Origin: Flavobacterium sasangense DSM 21067
GTDB taxonomy: Bacteria > Bacteroidota > Bacteroidia > Flavobacteriales > Flavobacteriaceae
Assembly (NCBI RefSeq): GCF_000686885.1
Contig: NZ_JMLU01000002.1
Coordinates: 186,001 to 250,000 of the forward strand
Direction: 5' to 3'
DNA: 64,000 nucleotides
Shown here: positions 33,954 to 43,802 of the stretch, piece by piece
Position numbering within the stretch: position 1 is the first letter of the stretch
Layout of the letters: every line of letters begins with the position of its first letter
Notes under the pieces: model-generated
Database searches by the model: none
Seen by the model: the letters and a program-made list of their open reading frames with translations, nothing else
Told to the model about the DNA's origin: nothing
Position numbers and translations under genes: made by a program

Positions 33954-34694
33954 ATGACACAATTATCAATAAATACTACACAAAATGTAAATATAAATTT
34001 TACAGCAGCTTCAGTTGGTGATCGAATTTTCGCACAACTACTTGATTTTCTGGTTATGATAGCTTATGCTGTAGTTGTAGGATTTGTTTTGGATTTAACT
34101 GGTTTGGCTGCTGCAATTGAAGGCTTAGATAATTGGTCTAAAATGGCAATTTACTTGTTAATCTATTCTCCAATAATGTTTTATACCATAGTGCAAGAAA
34201 GTTTGTGGGAAGGACAAACAATAGGAAAACGAATAATGAAAACTAAAGTAATTAAACTAGATGGTTATCAAGCTAGTTTTGGAGATTACTTAGTACGCTG
34301 GTTATTTAGATTAGTAGAAATATTTATTGGAAATGGAGTTATAGCTTTAATAGCAGTAATTGCAAGTGCGAAAAATCAACGCTTAGGTGATATGGCTGCA
34401 GGAACTGCGGTTATTACTTTGAAAAATAAAATTAATATCAATCATACCATTATTCAAGATGTTCATTCTGATTATGTTCCTACGTATCCTTTAGTAATTA
34501 AACTTTCGGATAATGATGTTAGGATTATCAAAGAAACATTTGAAATCGCAATTGTGTCTAGAGATTTTCAAACTATTGTGAAATTAAGAGAAAAAGTTAT
34601 AGCAGTTACGGGTATAAAAAATCAATCAGGGAATGATCAAGATTTTATCAGAACTTTATTGAAAGACTATAACTATTACACTCAAAATATGTAA
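33954..34694 (+). CDS. RDD family membrane protein
   Basis: A 246-residue protein with the RDD signature: GDRIFAQLLDFLVMIAYAVV with the conserved Arg and Asp residues, QESLWEGQTIGKRIMKTKVI, VRWLFRLVEIFI and RLGDMAAGTAVITL. Four membrane segments occupy about residues 25-140. The C-terminal 90 residues are soluble and cytoplasmic. It diverges from SpoIIM with only 20 bases between, so the two promoters overlap or lie in each other's coding sequence. RDD proteins are recurrent partners of MoxR/DUF58/SpoIIM clusters; some have been linked to ion transport, but no function is established here. Confidence 0.9.
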   Translation: MTQLSINTTQNVNINFTAASVGDRIFAQLLDFLVMIAYAVVVGFVLDLTGLAAAIEGLDNWSKMAIYLLIYSPIMFYTIVQESLWEGQTIGKRIMKTKVIKLDGYQASFGDYLVRWLFRLVEIFIGNGVIALIAVIASAKNQRLGDMAAGTAVITLKNKININHTIIQDVHSDYVPTYPLVIKLSDNDVRIIKETFEIAIVSRDFQTIVKLREKVIAVTGIKNQSGNDQDFIRTLLKDYNYYTQNM

Positions 34695-34701
34695 TTTAAT
34701 C

Positions 34702-36489
34702 TTATCTGTTTATATATAAATATCCAGTTAAAGGTTCCTTGTAATTAGGGTCGTTTAAATTAAGTATGTAAAAATAAGTTCCTGCTGGAGCTAATGTACT
34801 TCCAACACCATCTTCTACATAGCCATTCCAATCAGCCTTGTTGTTATTTCCTGTCCATAAATGTTTGCCCCAACGATTGTAAATCAATAACTCGAAGTTT
34901 ACAAAAATATCGCGAAGACCATCGATAAAAAAAGTATCATTTGAGCCGTCACCATTAGGAGAAACGGCATTGTAAACTACTGGCGGGCAATTTTCTGTTA
35001 AAAGTTGGAATGAAGTAACAGAAAAGCAACCGTTATCAATACGAACAAAAATTTCTTTTGGAGTGGTAAGTGCATCGTAATTAGAACTGTTTACGATTGG
35101 ATTTATATTTTGTACGGCATCATTATAAGTCTCATGAAAAGAGATTAAATGAGTAGGATTTGTACTAACCAATGCAGCATATCCAGAAAAATCAAAAATT
35201 CCTCTAGTTAAACCAAGATTACAAGAAGTTAATGAGTTTAGGGGATTGAAAATAGGAGAAACTATCAATTCAATTTCTATTTGGAACGAATTATTGTTTT
35301 CAATTAATTCAGGTCTAATTCCTGTTCCATTTCCAGTATCATCAACAACTGCTTGTAATGTGAAATTTAATGGGACAGAACTTGGTATAGTTAGTGTGAT
35401 ATTTCCGTTTTCGCTTCCGCCGATTGGAATTGTATTTTGAGTATATGTTGTAGCAATGGCTAGTGTTCCTGCGTAAAAAGTAATTGGGGTGTTGGCTTGT
35501 AAAACTTCTGTGCTATTCAAATTTGAAACAGTAAAATCAATTGTGACTTCTCTGGAATTACAAGTGGAATTTGGATTTTCTAATACAATGGTTGCATCGG
35601 GTAATTGACTGTTTAGTTTGGTAACAACAGTGTTAATCATAATGAAATCTTGAAAAGAAGTCAATGCGATTGAAGCATTCGTATCTCCTATAGAAATATA
35701 ACTATCAATATCATAAATGTCTAAATCCATATTGTATAGTTGGTTCGATCCAGTAACTGAGTTAGTACTATTAAATACGTTATTAGGAGGGTTAAAAGGG
35801 TTGCTAATAACGGTGCCATTTACAGTAAATGTTTCTGTTGGTAATTGTGAATCTCCTTCCCAAGCTATAAATCCAGCTTTAGCGTTTGCGTTGTTAAGTA
35901 CATATAAATTAGTTAAATCTATTTGCAAAGCATCAGGAACTCCTTGTAAACCATCATAAATATTTAGCTGATTTAGAGGCAAACTCGGATTTTCATAAAC
36001 AATTAAAATTGCCCAACCAGCGAAATTTGTCTTTCTACTGTAATGAAGCGCTTCAAAAGGAGAAATGTCTAAATTAGAAAGGGTGTAAGTTCCATTTCCT
36101 GTTGTTTGAACAAAAGTTGTTATATCTTTAAATGCACTAAAGTAAGTAAAAGTGCTAGGGTTGAAAAATCTCGAATGTGAAAAAGTTCTATCAGGTGTAA
36201 TTGTGGTACCGTTTAAATCAACTTGAAAATCACCATCTCCACTTCCTGCCCAATATAAATAGGCTCTAATCACAGTATCACTTGGACCAAGATTTAGCGT
36301 TGCAGATGAAGAAGTATTGGTTACATAGAAATTAGTTGGATTGTTTTCAGCCGTATTCATAGTATTTCCTACAAAAGTAAAGTCATAACGTCCGTTTACT
36401 TGAGTATATAACGAAATATTTTGCCCAAAGAATAAAAATGGTGACAAAAGAAATCCAATAAACAGTAGGAGAGTAATTTTTTTAATCAT
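34702..36489 (-). CDS. T9SS type B secreted protein (gliding-motility-associated C-terminal domain)
   Basis: A 595-residue secreted protein starting MIKKITLLLFIGFLLSPFLFFGQ. An upstream in-frame ATG at 36561 adds 24 residues that would bury the signal peptide, so 36489 is used. The C-terminus (about 505-595) is the type B T9SS sorting domain: CPPVVYNAVSPNGDGSNDTF, LLIYNRWGKHLW, WNGYVEDG and PAGTYFYILN. The N-terminal half carries a beta-rich, DUF3344-like adhesin-type region (YLYWAGSGDGDF; AGWAILIVYEN) and a CARDB-like region near 310-420. It should be exported by Sec, then T9SS, to the surface, where it may act as an adhesin. It lies next to the surface-glycan cluster on the opposite strand. 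Confidence 0.9.
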   Translation of the reverse strand: MIKKITLLLFIGFLLSPFLFFGQNISLYTQVNGRYDFTFVGNTMNTAENNPTNFYVTNTSSSATLNLGPSDTVIRAYLYWAGSGDGDFQVDLNGTTITPDRTFSHSRFFNPSTFTYFSAFKDITTFVQTTGNGTYTLSNLDISPFEALHYSRKTNFAGWAILIVYENPSLPLNQLNIYDGLQGVPDALQIDLTNLYVLNNANAKAGFIAWEGDSQLPTETFTVNGTVISNPFNPPNNVFNSTNSVTGSNQLYNMDLDIYDIDSYISIGDTNASIALTSFQDFIMINTVVTKLNSQLPDATIVLENPNSTCNSREVTIDFTVSNLNSTEVLQANTPITFYAGTLAIATTYTQNTIPIGGSENGNITLTIPSSVPLNFTLQAVVDDTGNGTGIRPELIENNNSFQIEIELIVSPIFNPLNSLTSCNLGLTRGIFDFSGYAALVSTNPTHLISFHETYNDAVQNINPIVNSSNYDALTTPKEIFVRIDNGCFSVTSFQLLTENCPPVVYNAVSPNGDGSNDTFFIDGLRDIFVNFELLIYNRWGKHLWTGNNNKADWNGYVEDGVGSTLAPAGTYFYILNLNDPNYKEPLTGYLYINR

Positions 36490-36599
36490 TTGAGAGCCAT
36501 TAATTTGGTTCCAATTTACTATATTTTTTTTAAAAAACGATATATTGAATTCAGATAACATAAAAAATTAGTAATTTTCCGAATTATTTAAAGGTTTTA

Positions 36600-37577
36600 A
36601 TGAAGTATCAAATTCAAAAGTATTCAAACGAACATTATAAAGAATGGAACAATTTTGTAGCCCATGCTAAAAATGCAACATTCTTGTTTCATCGCGATTT
36701 TATGGAATATCATCAAGATCGATTTGAAGATTATTCGCTTTTGATTTTTGATGAAAAGAATCATTTGAAAGCCATTTTACCTGCAAATAAAGTAGAAAAT
36801 ACGCTGTATTCTCATCAAGGATTGACCTATGGAGGTTTGGTTTTAAACCAAAAAACAAGACTTCAAGAAGTAATTGAAATAGTACATTCAGTATTACAGT
36901 TTTCGAATGAAAATTCGATTTCGTCAATTAATCTAAAACAATTGCCAACTATTTATCATGAATCGCCTTCTGATGAAATGGAGTATTTAAGTTTTATTTT
37001 AAATGCGAAATTAATTAGAAGAGATAGTTTGTCGGTTATTAATTTAGAAACCGATTTCGAATTTAGTAGTAGTAGGGCAGAAGGAATAAAAAGAGGAACT
37101 GATTTTGGTTTAGAATTTAGAGAAGAACAAGATTTTACTTCGTTTTGGAATGAAATATTAATTCCTAATTTAGCACAAAAGCATCAGGCAAAACCTGTTC
37201 ATTCGTTAGAAGAGATAGCCTATTTGAAATCTAAATTTCCAAATAATATTAGACAATTCAATGTTTATAAAGAAGGGAAAATCATTGCAGGAACAACCGT
37301 TTTTGAAAGTGATTTTGTAGCACATTCGCAATATATTTCGGCAGATGAATCAAAAAATACAACCGGAAGTTTAGATTTTTTACACAACAGATTAATAACC
37401 TATACGTTTCGTAATAAAAAGTATTTCGATTTCGGAATTTCAAATGAAAATCAAGGACAAAATATCAATCAAGGATTGCTGTTTTGGAAAGAAGGTTTTG
37501 GAGCACGAACCATTGTTCAAAATTTTTATGAGATTGAAACCAAAAACTATCCACTTTTAGAAAGCGTTTTGATATGA
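36600..37577 (+). CDS. FemAB/GNAT-like N-acyltransferase
   Basis: A 325-residue soluble protein with two-lobed GNAT/FemAB-like organisation ([40 protein letters not shown] at the start; [20 protein letters not shown] near the C-terminus). Members transfer an acyl or aminoacyl group to an amino sugar or peptide amine. Its last four bases overlap the ATG of the sugar aminotransferase gene, so it is probably the tailoring enzyme for the amino group that enzyme adds. Acyl donor and acceptor are inferred from context, not visible in sequence. Confidence 0.75.
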   Translation: MKYQIQKYSNEHYKEWNNFVAHAKNATFLFHRDFMEYHQDRFEDYSLLIFDEKNHLKAILPANKVENTLYSHQGLTYGGLVLNQKTRLQEVIEIVHSVLQFSNENSISSINLKQLPTIYHESPSDEMEYLSFILNAKLIRRDSLSVINLETDFEFSSSRAEGIKRGTDFGLEFREEQDFTSFWNEILIPNLAQKHQAKPVHSLEEIAYLKSKFPNNIRQFNVYKEGKIIAGTTVFESDFVAHSQYISADESKNTTGSLDFLHNRLITYTFRNKKYFDFGISNENQGQNINQGLLFWKEGFGARTIVQNFYEIETKNYPLLESVLI

Positions 37578-38674
37578 TACATTTCCTAAATTTAAAAAAA
37601 CTAAATCAACCTTTTGAAGCTGCTTTTCAGAAAAAGATGAAGCAATTTCTAGAAGGTGGTTGGTATATTTTAGGAAATGAAGTTAAGCAATTTGAAACGG
37701 ATTTCGCCACTTACTGCGGAACGAAACATTGTATTGGTGTTGGTAATGGTTTAGATGCATTGGTTTTAATTTTCAAAGCTTATATTCATCTTGGGAAATT
37801 ACAAAAAGGTGATGAAGTAATCGTTCCAGCAAACACTTATATTGCAAGTATTCTAGCAATTTTACAAGCTGATTTGGTTCCTGTTTTAGTCGAACCTCGT
37901 TTAGAAACTTTCAATATCAATCCAGAAGAAATTGAAGCTAAAATATCATCTAAAACTAAAGCTATTTTACCTGTTCATTTATATGGACAATTGTGTGAAA
38001 TGAAAGCTATAAACGAAATCGCTAAAAAGCACAATCTTTTAGTTATTGAAGATGCAGCTCAAGCGCACGGAAGTCAGTTTTCTGAAAATGAAAAAGCTGG
38101 AAATTTAAGTCATGCTGCTACTTTTAGTTTTTATCCAGGAAAAAATTTAGGTGCTTTAGGCGATGCTGGAGCTATTACAACTAATGATGATGCATTGGCA
38201 GCAGTTTTGTTTTCGATGCGAAATTATGGTTCTAAAGTTAAATATGAGAATGAAATTATAGGAGTTAATTCAAGATTAGACGAATTACAAGCCGCTTTTT
38301 TGAATATTAAATTGAAGCAATTAGATTCTGAAAATGAGTTCAGAAGAAGTATGGCAAAACGCTATCTTTCTAAAATTAAAAATGAGAAGATTTTAATGCC
38401 AAATTGGGATTTATCTCAAAATCACGTATTTCATTTGTTTGTCATCCGAACTTCCAATCGAACGGATTTGCAAAATTATTTAAAAGAAAACGGAATTGAA
38501 ACCATGATTCATTATCCAATTCCACCACATAAACAAAAAGCATTAGCCAATTGGAATCAGTTATCGTTTCCAATTACAGAGAAAATTCATGATGAGGTTT
38601 TGAGTATTCCATTGAATTCGGGTTTAAAAGCCTCAGAAATTCAGCATATCATTACAACTTTAAATAATTACTAA
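37574..38674 (+). CDS. DegT/DnrJ/EryC1 family sugar aminotransferase (FdtB/QdtB-like)
   Basis: A 366-residue PLP-dependent sugar aminotransferase. It has [13 protein letters not shown] (cofactor pocket), [11 protein letters not shown] with Asp160, and [20 protein letters not shown] with the Schiff-base Lys190, followed by [17 protein letters not shown]. Together with the FdtA/QdtA-like ketoisomerase at 43780 it fits dTDP-3-keto-6-deoxyhexose transamination to a 3-amino-3,6-dideoxy sugar (Fuc3N or Qui3N type). The dTDP-glucose synthase and dehydratase are not in this window. The family call is firm; position 3 amination is inferred from the ketoisomerase. Confidence 0.88.
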   Translation: MIHFLNLKKLNQPFEAAFQKKMKQFLEGGWYILGNEVKQFETDFATYCGTKHCIGVGNGLDALVLIFKAYIHLGKLQKGDEVIVPANTYIASILAILQADLVPVLVEPRLETFNINPEEIEAKISSKTKAILPVHLYGQLCEMKAINEIAKKHNLLVIEDAAQAHGSQFSENEKAGNLSHAATFSFYPGKNLGALGDAGAITTNDDALAAVLFSMRNYGSKVKYENEIIGVNSRLDELQAAFLNIKLKQLDSENEFRRSMAKRYLSKIKNEKILMPNWDLSQNHVFHLFVIRTSNRTDLQNYLKENGIETMIHYPIPPHKQKALANWNQLSFPITEKIHDEVLSIPLNSGLKASEIQHIITTLNNY

Positions 38675-39247
38675 ATGGGAATTTTGCATAAATTGAAACA
38701 ATTTGCTTTTGTAAAGCTTCGCATTTTAAAATATAACAGCTTGTCTTCGTGTAAGCAAGTTTCGGGTCAGCCTAAATTATATCATCCATTGCTTTTAAAT
38801 GGAAAAGGGAAGATTTCGTTTGGAAAAAATGTTCAAATTGGTGTTGTAAATTCGCCAAACTATTATTCTCATTATTCTTATTTTGAAGCAAGAAACTCAG
38901 AAAGTGAAATTGTCATTGGAAATAATGTTTCAATAAATAACCATTGTTCCATTGAAGCTTTATCAAAAATCACTATTCAAGATGATGTTTTGATTGGGAT
39001 AAATTGTTCCATTTTAGATAACGACGGACATTCCTTAGAAATTGATAATCGCCTTTCTGGAACACCAAAATCAGCTGAAATTGTAATTGAGAAAAACGTT
39101 TTTATTGGCGATAACGTTACCATTTTGAAAGGAGTCACAATTGGTGAGCATTCGGTTGTAGGAAATGGTTCGGTTGTAACTAAAAGTGTTCCTTCAAATG
39201 TAATTGTTGCTGGAAATCCAGCGCAAATCATAAAAGAAATCAAATAG
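38675..39247 (+). CDS. hexapeptide-repeat acyltransferase
   Basis: A 190-residue left-handed beta-helix acyltransferase starting one base after the aminotransferase stop. Hexapeptide turns are visible (IVIGNNVSINNHCSIEAL, IGINCSILDNDGHSLEI, VFIGDNVTILKGVTIGEHSV) and it ends with the VIVAGNPAQIIKEIK tail common to sugar O- and N-acetyltransferases (WbbJ/FdtC-like). It may acetylate the amino group made by the upstream enzyme or a hydroxyl of the repeat unit. Two candidate acyltransferases flank the aminotransferase, so their division of labour is open. Confidence 0.85.
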   Translation: MGILHKLKQFAFVKLRILKYNSLSSCKQVSGQPKLYHPLLLNGKGKISFGKNVQIGVVNSPNYYSHYSYFEARNSESEIVIGNNVSINNHCSIEALSKITIQDDVLIGINCSILDNDGHSLEIDNRLSGTPKSAEIVIEKNVFIGDNVTILKGVTIGEHSVVGNGSVVTKSVPSNVIVAGNPAQIIKEIK

Positions 39248-40518
39248 TGTCATTTTTTAACCGACATATTTTATTAAAAGTATTGTCGCTTAATGCGATT
39301 GCAGTTTTTGTACAATTTATTTTAGGTCTGATTTCCGTTAATATTGTGTCAGTTTATTTAGGTCCGAGCGGTATGGCTTTTATGGGGAATTTGAGAAACT
39401 TCACCAGTATTTTCAAGTCGATAAGCATTGTGGGTCTAAAAGAAGGTTTTATCAAGTTGTTTATTGTAAACACGGAAGCCGAACAGCGAAAAAAAATATT
39501 TTCCACATTCCTTTCTTTTTTTGGAATTATAACCATTGTTTGCTCCGTAATTATCATCAGCTTTGCTTCAAAATGGAGTCAATTGATTTTTCAATCCAAT
39601 CAGTTTTCGCACTTTTTAATTTTGTTTGGATTGTTATTACCTTTTTTTACATTCCAATCTTTTTTGGCGGCGTTATTAAATGCCCAACAATTTTTCAAGA
39701 AATTGATTGCATTACAATTGGTAAGTTCCATTGTGATTTTTGCTTTTACTACTTTTTTTACTATTCGAAATCAATTAGAAGGAGCCATTTTAATTTTGGT
39801 GATTTCAGATGTATTACTGTTGGTTTGTACATTATATTTTTTACGAAAAAATGAAGCTTTTCACTATTTTAATACTTTAAAAAACATCGATTTTACCTAT
39901 TTAAAAAGTATTCAAAAGTTCTTATTGATGGCATTAGTAAGTGCTATTATTATTCCACTGACATCATTGTTAATTCGAAATGTACTAATTACAGATATTT
40001 CACTTGATGCAGCTGGAAATTGGGAAGCAGTCAATAGAATTTCAGGATTTTACATGATGTTTTTTAGTGCTGGATTATCCATGTATTATCTTCCAAAACT
40101 TTCAGCTTTGAATACAGATGATGAGTTTAAAAAGGAATTGGGATATTATTTTAAAACCTTAGTTCCGTTATTTATATTGGTTTTATTGTTCGTATTTGTC
40201 GCTAAAAATTGGATTATTGATTATGTGTTAGCATCGAAGTTTCAATTGGTGAAATCACTTTTGATTTGGCAGTTATTAGGCGATTTATTTAAGATTATGA
40301 CCTTAGCCTTTGGGTATCAAATTTTAGTAAAAGCGATGGTAAATAAGTATTTAATTATTGAGCTTGTTTTTAATCTTTTATTTTACTTTGGCGTTTTGTT
40401 TTTGTTAAAACAATTTTCAGTTGAAGGTGCTGTTATGGCTTATTTTTATGCTAATGTCATTACTTTTTTAGTGGTTTTATATTTTTTTAGAAAACTAATT
40501 TATGTCAAAAAATCTTAA
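39247..40518 (+). CDS. O-antigen/polysaccharide flippase (Wzx-like)
   Basis: A 423-residue polytopic protein with about twelve membrane segments, MATE/Wzx-type (FNRHILLKVLSLNAIAVFVQ ... IVSVYLGPSGMAFMGNL). It should flip lipid-linked oligosaccharide repeat units across the inner membrane. It starts with GTG, overlapping the stop of the previous gene by one base (TAGTG). No Wzy-type polymerase or Wzz is obvious in the window; the GT-C protein downstream is an alternative polymer-related membrane enzyme. Confidence 0.85.
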   Translation: MSFFNRHILLKVLSLNAIAVFVQFILGLISVNIVSVYLGPSGMAFMGNLRNFTSIFKSISIVGLKEGFIKLFIVNTEAEQRKKIFSTFLSFFGIITIVCSVIIISFASKWSQLIFQSNQFSHFLILFGLLLPFFTFQSFLAALLNAQQFFKKLIALQLVSSIVIFAFTTFFTIRNQLEGAILILVISDVLLLVCTLYFLRKNEAFHYFNTLKNIDFTYLKSIQKFLLMALVSAIIIPLTSLLIRNVLITDISLDAAGNWEAVNRISGFYMMFFSAGLSMYYLPKLSALNTDDEFKKELGYYFKTLVPLFILVLLFVFVAKNWIIDYVLASKFQLVKSLLIWQLLGDLFKIMTLAFGYQILVKAMVNKYLIIELVFNLLFYFGVLFLLKQFSVEGAVMAYFYANVITFLVVLYFFRKLIYVKKS

Positions 40519-41806
40519 GCTACTTATCGCAATCGAAACCCTATTTCGATTGGTTTTATTTCTGATATTCTATTCTTCAGTAACCATTTTTCCCGATTCT
40601 GAAGGATATATCGACTTAGCGCAAAGAGTTTCCAATTTTGATTTTTCAAATTATAACGGATTGCGTTCACCCGGTTATCCATTGTTGATTTCTTTTGTGA
40701 ATTCTAATTTATATGCAGTTATTTTTATTCAATTTGGATTAGGAATTATAACTTCTGTTTTTCAATATAAAACGCTGGTTTATTTGGGTTTTTCAAAACG
40801 AAATAGCTTAATATTTGCACTCTTCATTAGTTGTTTTCTAAATGTTTTCTTTTTCGAAACTTGTATTTTAGTGGAAACTGTAGTGCTTTTTTTAATGAGT
40901 ACTTTTGTTTATTTACTTTCCAAAACTTCTTTTCAAAATCAAAGTTTAAAGTTCGATTTTCTAATGAGTTTTATATTAGGATATTTAGTCTTTATTAAGT
41001 CGTTTTACATTTTTATACCTTTTTTATTACTTGTTTGGTTGATTCTAAATCAGGCCAATTTTAAAATTTTTTTTCGCAAAGCATTTGTGATTCTAATTTT
41101 CCCAATGCTAGCTTTTTTGAGTTGGTCGTATGTAAATAAAATTAACATTGGTCAATTTTCCTCTTCAGGAATTTCAGGATTATATTTAGCGCAAAATTGT
41201 GTTTATTTTGCCGAAGATGCTCCAAAAGAATTCGATTGGATTTCAAAAACATACGTGGATTACAGAGAAAAATCTATACGAGAAAATCGCGACGTGGCTA
41301 TGACGATTTGGTATGCTTATGAAGATGGCGCTTATGATAAGTACAATCTAACTTTACCTGAATTTTCAGTAGAGTTGGGAAAATTTGCTAAAGCAGCAAT
41401 AAAAGAAAATCCATTCGCATATTTGAAACAAGTTATCACTAAGTCTTGGTTTGATTTTTGGAAACCAACAATCAATTGGAATTATGAAGCGTTCAATTTT
41501 AAGTATGCGAATAAACTATTTTTGGGAGTTTGGTATTTGCAGTCCGCTCTTATTGTTTTAATTAAGGCAGGATTCCTTTTTGTTTTTTGCTTTCAGTTGG
41601 TGAAATTCATGAAAAGTAAAAAACTTAGCTTTGAATTTTTATTAGCTTTAATTGTGTTTACGGCTTCTGTTTTACAGGCCTTGGCAACTTATGGAACCAA
41701 TAATCGTTTTAGTTTTCCTTTCGAATTTATAATGATAAGTACAGTTTTTTTATTTTTGAAAAAGAATATTAAGCTTCCCAGCAAGTTAAATACTTGGTTG
41801 CATTAG
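40502..41806 (+). CDS. GT-C type membrane glycosyltransferase (GT39/PMT-like)
   Basis: A 434-residue integral membrane protein with about ten segments. The first periplasmic loop carries PDSEGYIDLA, an acidic catalytic-type motif, followed by RSPGYPLLISF, both typical of ArnT/PMT-like lipid-linked-sugar transferases. A soluble insert (about 245-310) precedes the last membrane segments. It probably uses polyprenyl-phosphate sugars on the periplasmic side. It overlaps the flippase by 17 bases, and its 3' end overlaps the convergent GT4 gene by 38 bases. The donor and acceptor are unknown. Confidence 0.65.
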   Translation: MSKNLKLLIAIETLFRLVLFLIFYSSVTIFPDSEGYIDLAQRVSNFDFSNYNGLRSPGYPLLISFVNSNLYAVIFIQFGLGIITSVFQYKTLVYLGFSKRNSLIFALFISCFLNVFFFETCILVETVVLFLMSTFVYLLSKTSFQNQSLKFDFLMSFILGYLVFIKSFYIFIPFLLLVWLILNQANFKIFFRKAFVILIFPMLAFLSWSYVNKINIGQFSSSGISGLYLAQNCVYFAEDAPKEFDWISKTYVDYREKSIRENRDVAMTIWYAYEDGAYDKYNLTLPEFSVELGKFAKAAIKENPFAYLKQVITKSWFDFWKPTINWNYEAFNFKYANKLFLGVWYLQSALIVLIKAGFLFVFCFQLVKFMKSKKLSFEFLLALIVFTASVLQALATYGTNNRFSFPFEFIMISTVFLFLKKNIKLPSKLNTWLH

Positions 41807-42911
41807 TTTTGTAATTATGTTCTTTTTCTATAAAATTTCGAGCATTCTCAGAAATTTCTATTATTTTTTCAGGATGTTCAATTAAATAGGAAAGCTTTGC
41901 TGCAATTTTGTTTTCATCAGGTAACGCATTAATACAAATTTCATCTTCTTGCAACTGATACTGATTTAAAAATTCGGTTTCAGCGCCAGTAAAAACCACT
42001 TTTCCCTTTGCCATAGCTTCTAATGCATTATACCCTTGATCGTATGCAAAAACTTGGTCTAAAACAATGTGCGCTTTATTGTAAATAGAAATATATTCGT
42101 TGTACGGAAGGTTTTCGGTTACGACTATTTCAACTTTATCAGCATATTTTTTTCGAACGATTTCTAAAGCTTTTTCGAAATAATTAATTCCTTTTTTAAG
42201 GTAACTCAATCGATTAATACCAAGAAAAATGATGATTTTATTTGTATTTTCTATAGGTTGAAAAACAATTTTATCTGTATTTATTGGGTTTGGAATAAAC
42301 GTGGTTGAATATCCCATTTTTTGCATCGGAATTTCATAATCTAAATCTGATGTGATTAGTTGTTGACAATTTTCTTTCAACCATTCAAAGGTTTTTCGAT
42401 AATTTTCTTTTCGATATTTTAAAGGAAATTGAAATTGATTTTCCAAAGAATTGTCCTCAAAATAAGGAGTTAAAACCGAATATTTTAGTTCGTTTTGAAA
42501 CCAATAATCTACAATTGGTGTCTCATCACCACAAATTAATAAACTTCGACTTTTAATTTTCTTGAATAACTTTTTAAATAAAAATCTTGACAAAATTGGA
42601 TACGTTTCTAAAGCATCCGAATTAATTAATTGTACATGATTAAAATCATTCAGCTTAGGTAAAAGCAGATAAAATCGAATCGCTTTTTCAATTTTTTCGA
42701 AATCTAAACCCAAAACTTTTCGAATACTTTTAAATAGAAAATTAGCTATCTTGTTATCGTTGCATACAGCCGCATAAATTGAATAATCTACAGGGAATTT
42801 CTTGAATTTATCACCACAACCCACAATTGTGACTTCATGACCAAGCGCTACTAATCCTTCTTTTAAAGAATTGTGCAAACGACTATATTCGCCTAACAAA
42901 AGTATTTTCAT
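41769..42911 (-). CDS. glycosyltransferase family 4 protein
   Basis: A 380-residue GT-B glycosyltransferase. The start MKILLLGEYSRLHNSLKEGL and the C-terminal donor block (VLDQVFAYDQGYNALEAMAK followed by GKVVFTGAETEFL) are typical of GT4 enzymes, although the usual E-x7-E spacing is only partly recognisable. It lies on the minus strand inside a mainly plus-strand cluster and overlaps the GT-C gene's 3' end by 38 bases. It presumably adds one sugar of the repeat unit in the cytoplasm. Confidence 0.8.
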   Translation of the reverse strand: MKILLLGEYSRLHNSLKEGLVALGHEVTIVGCGDKFKKFPVDYSIYAAVCNDNKIANFLFKSIRKVLGLDFEKIEKAIRFYLLLPKLNDFNHVQLINSDALETYPILSRFLFKKLFKKIKSRSLLICGDETPIVDYWFQNELKYSVLTPYFEDNSLENQFQFPLKYRKENYRKTFEWLKENCQQLITSDLDYEIPMQKMGYSTTFIPNPINTDKIVFQPIENTNKIIIFLGINRLSYLKKGINYFEKALEIVRKKYADKVEIVVTENLPYNEYISIYNKAHIVLDQVFAYDQGYNALEAMAKGKVVFTGAETEFLNQYQLQEDEICINALPDENKIAAKLSYLIEHPEKIIEISENARNFIEKEHNYKTNATKYLTCWEA

Positions 42912-42950
42912 GTAATGGTTCTAAATTCTAAATTCTGACTTCTAAATTCT

Positions 42951-42958
42951 TATCTTTG
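42951..42958 (+). promoter_or_regulatory. -7 box of the GT2 gene
   Basis: TATCTTTG matches TAnnTTTG, 26 bases before the ATG at 42984, in the divergent gap with the GT4 gene. The preceding CTAAATTCTAAATTCTGACTT run is one of the window's AT-rich mini-repeats. Confidence 0.45.
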
Positions 42959-42983
42959 TGTAAATATAGTATAATTGCTAAAT

Positions 42984-43802
42984 ATGTATCAAAAATCGGA
43001 TATTCAAATTTTAATTGCCACGATGAATCGAACTAATTTCGATTTTTTGAAAGCGATGTTTGTATTTTCTGATTTTTCAACGCTTAACTTATTAGTAATT
43101 AATCAAACAACTTCTGATAGGTTATTGCAATCTGATTTTGATAATGTTGAAGTAATCAATTCTTTTGAAAGAGGATTGTCTAAAAGCAGAAATTTAGCAT
43201 TACAAAAAGCTTCTAAAGATTTGGTTATTTTAACTGATGATGATGTGGTTTTTAAATCTGGTTTCGAAGATTTTGTATTAAACGCATTCAATTCCAACCC
43301 AAATCATGATGGTTTTCGATTTCAATATGAAAATGAAAATGGAAATTTACCCAAAAAATATCCAAAACGTTTTTTATCAAAACTTTCAAATTTTGAAATA
43401 TTAAATGCATCTTCTGTAGAGTTGGTTTTTAAAAAGAATAGTATCAAATCTAAAGTTGTCCTATTTGATGAGAATTTTGGTTTGGGATCTACATTTTACA
43501 TGGGAGAAGAAGCTATTTTTGTTTCTGATGCTATAAAAAAAGGTTTGAATATAGGTTTTGTGCCAAAAACAATATTAATTCATTCCGATTTATCAACAGG
43601 AGAAAAAACAATTTTTTCAGAATTATATTTTGTACAAAGTGCTGTTTTTTATCGCATTTTTGGTAAAATGTATTTATTTTGGGTAGCTTTGAAATTATTT
43701 TTTGATTTAAAACAAAGTAAAATTAACTTTACTCAAGTTTATTACTTATTCATTCAAGCCCTCAAGGGTAAAAAAGCTTATGTCAACCATACAAAATTGT
43801 AA
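42984..43802 (+). CDS. glycosyltransferase family 2 protein
   Basis: A 272-residue GT-A fold enzyme with LILTDDDVVFKSGFEDF-type nucleotide-sugar and metal site (VILTDDDVVF) and an acceptor region with GEEAIFVSDAIKKGLNIGF. The in-frame TTG at 42975 adds three residues; ATG at 42984 (MYQKSDIQILIATMNRT) is preferred and fits the TATCTTTG box upstream. Its last 23 bases overlap the ketoisomerase gene. It would transfer one sugar to the lipid-linked repeat unit; the sugar is unknown. Confidence 0.82.
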   Translation: MYQKSDIQILIATMNRTNFDFLKAMFVFSDFSTLNLLVINQTTSDRLLQSDFDNVEVINSFERGLSKSRNLALQKASKDLVILTDDDVVFKSGFEDFVLNAFNSNPNHDGFRFQYENENGNLPKKYPKRFLSKLSNFEILNASSVELVFKKNSIKSKVVLFDENFGLGSTFYMGEEAIFVSDAIKKGLNIGFVPKTILIHSDLSTGEKTIFSELYFVQSAVFYRIFGKMYLFWVALKLFFDLKQSKINFTQVYYLFIQALKGKKAYVNHTKL

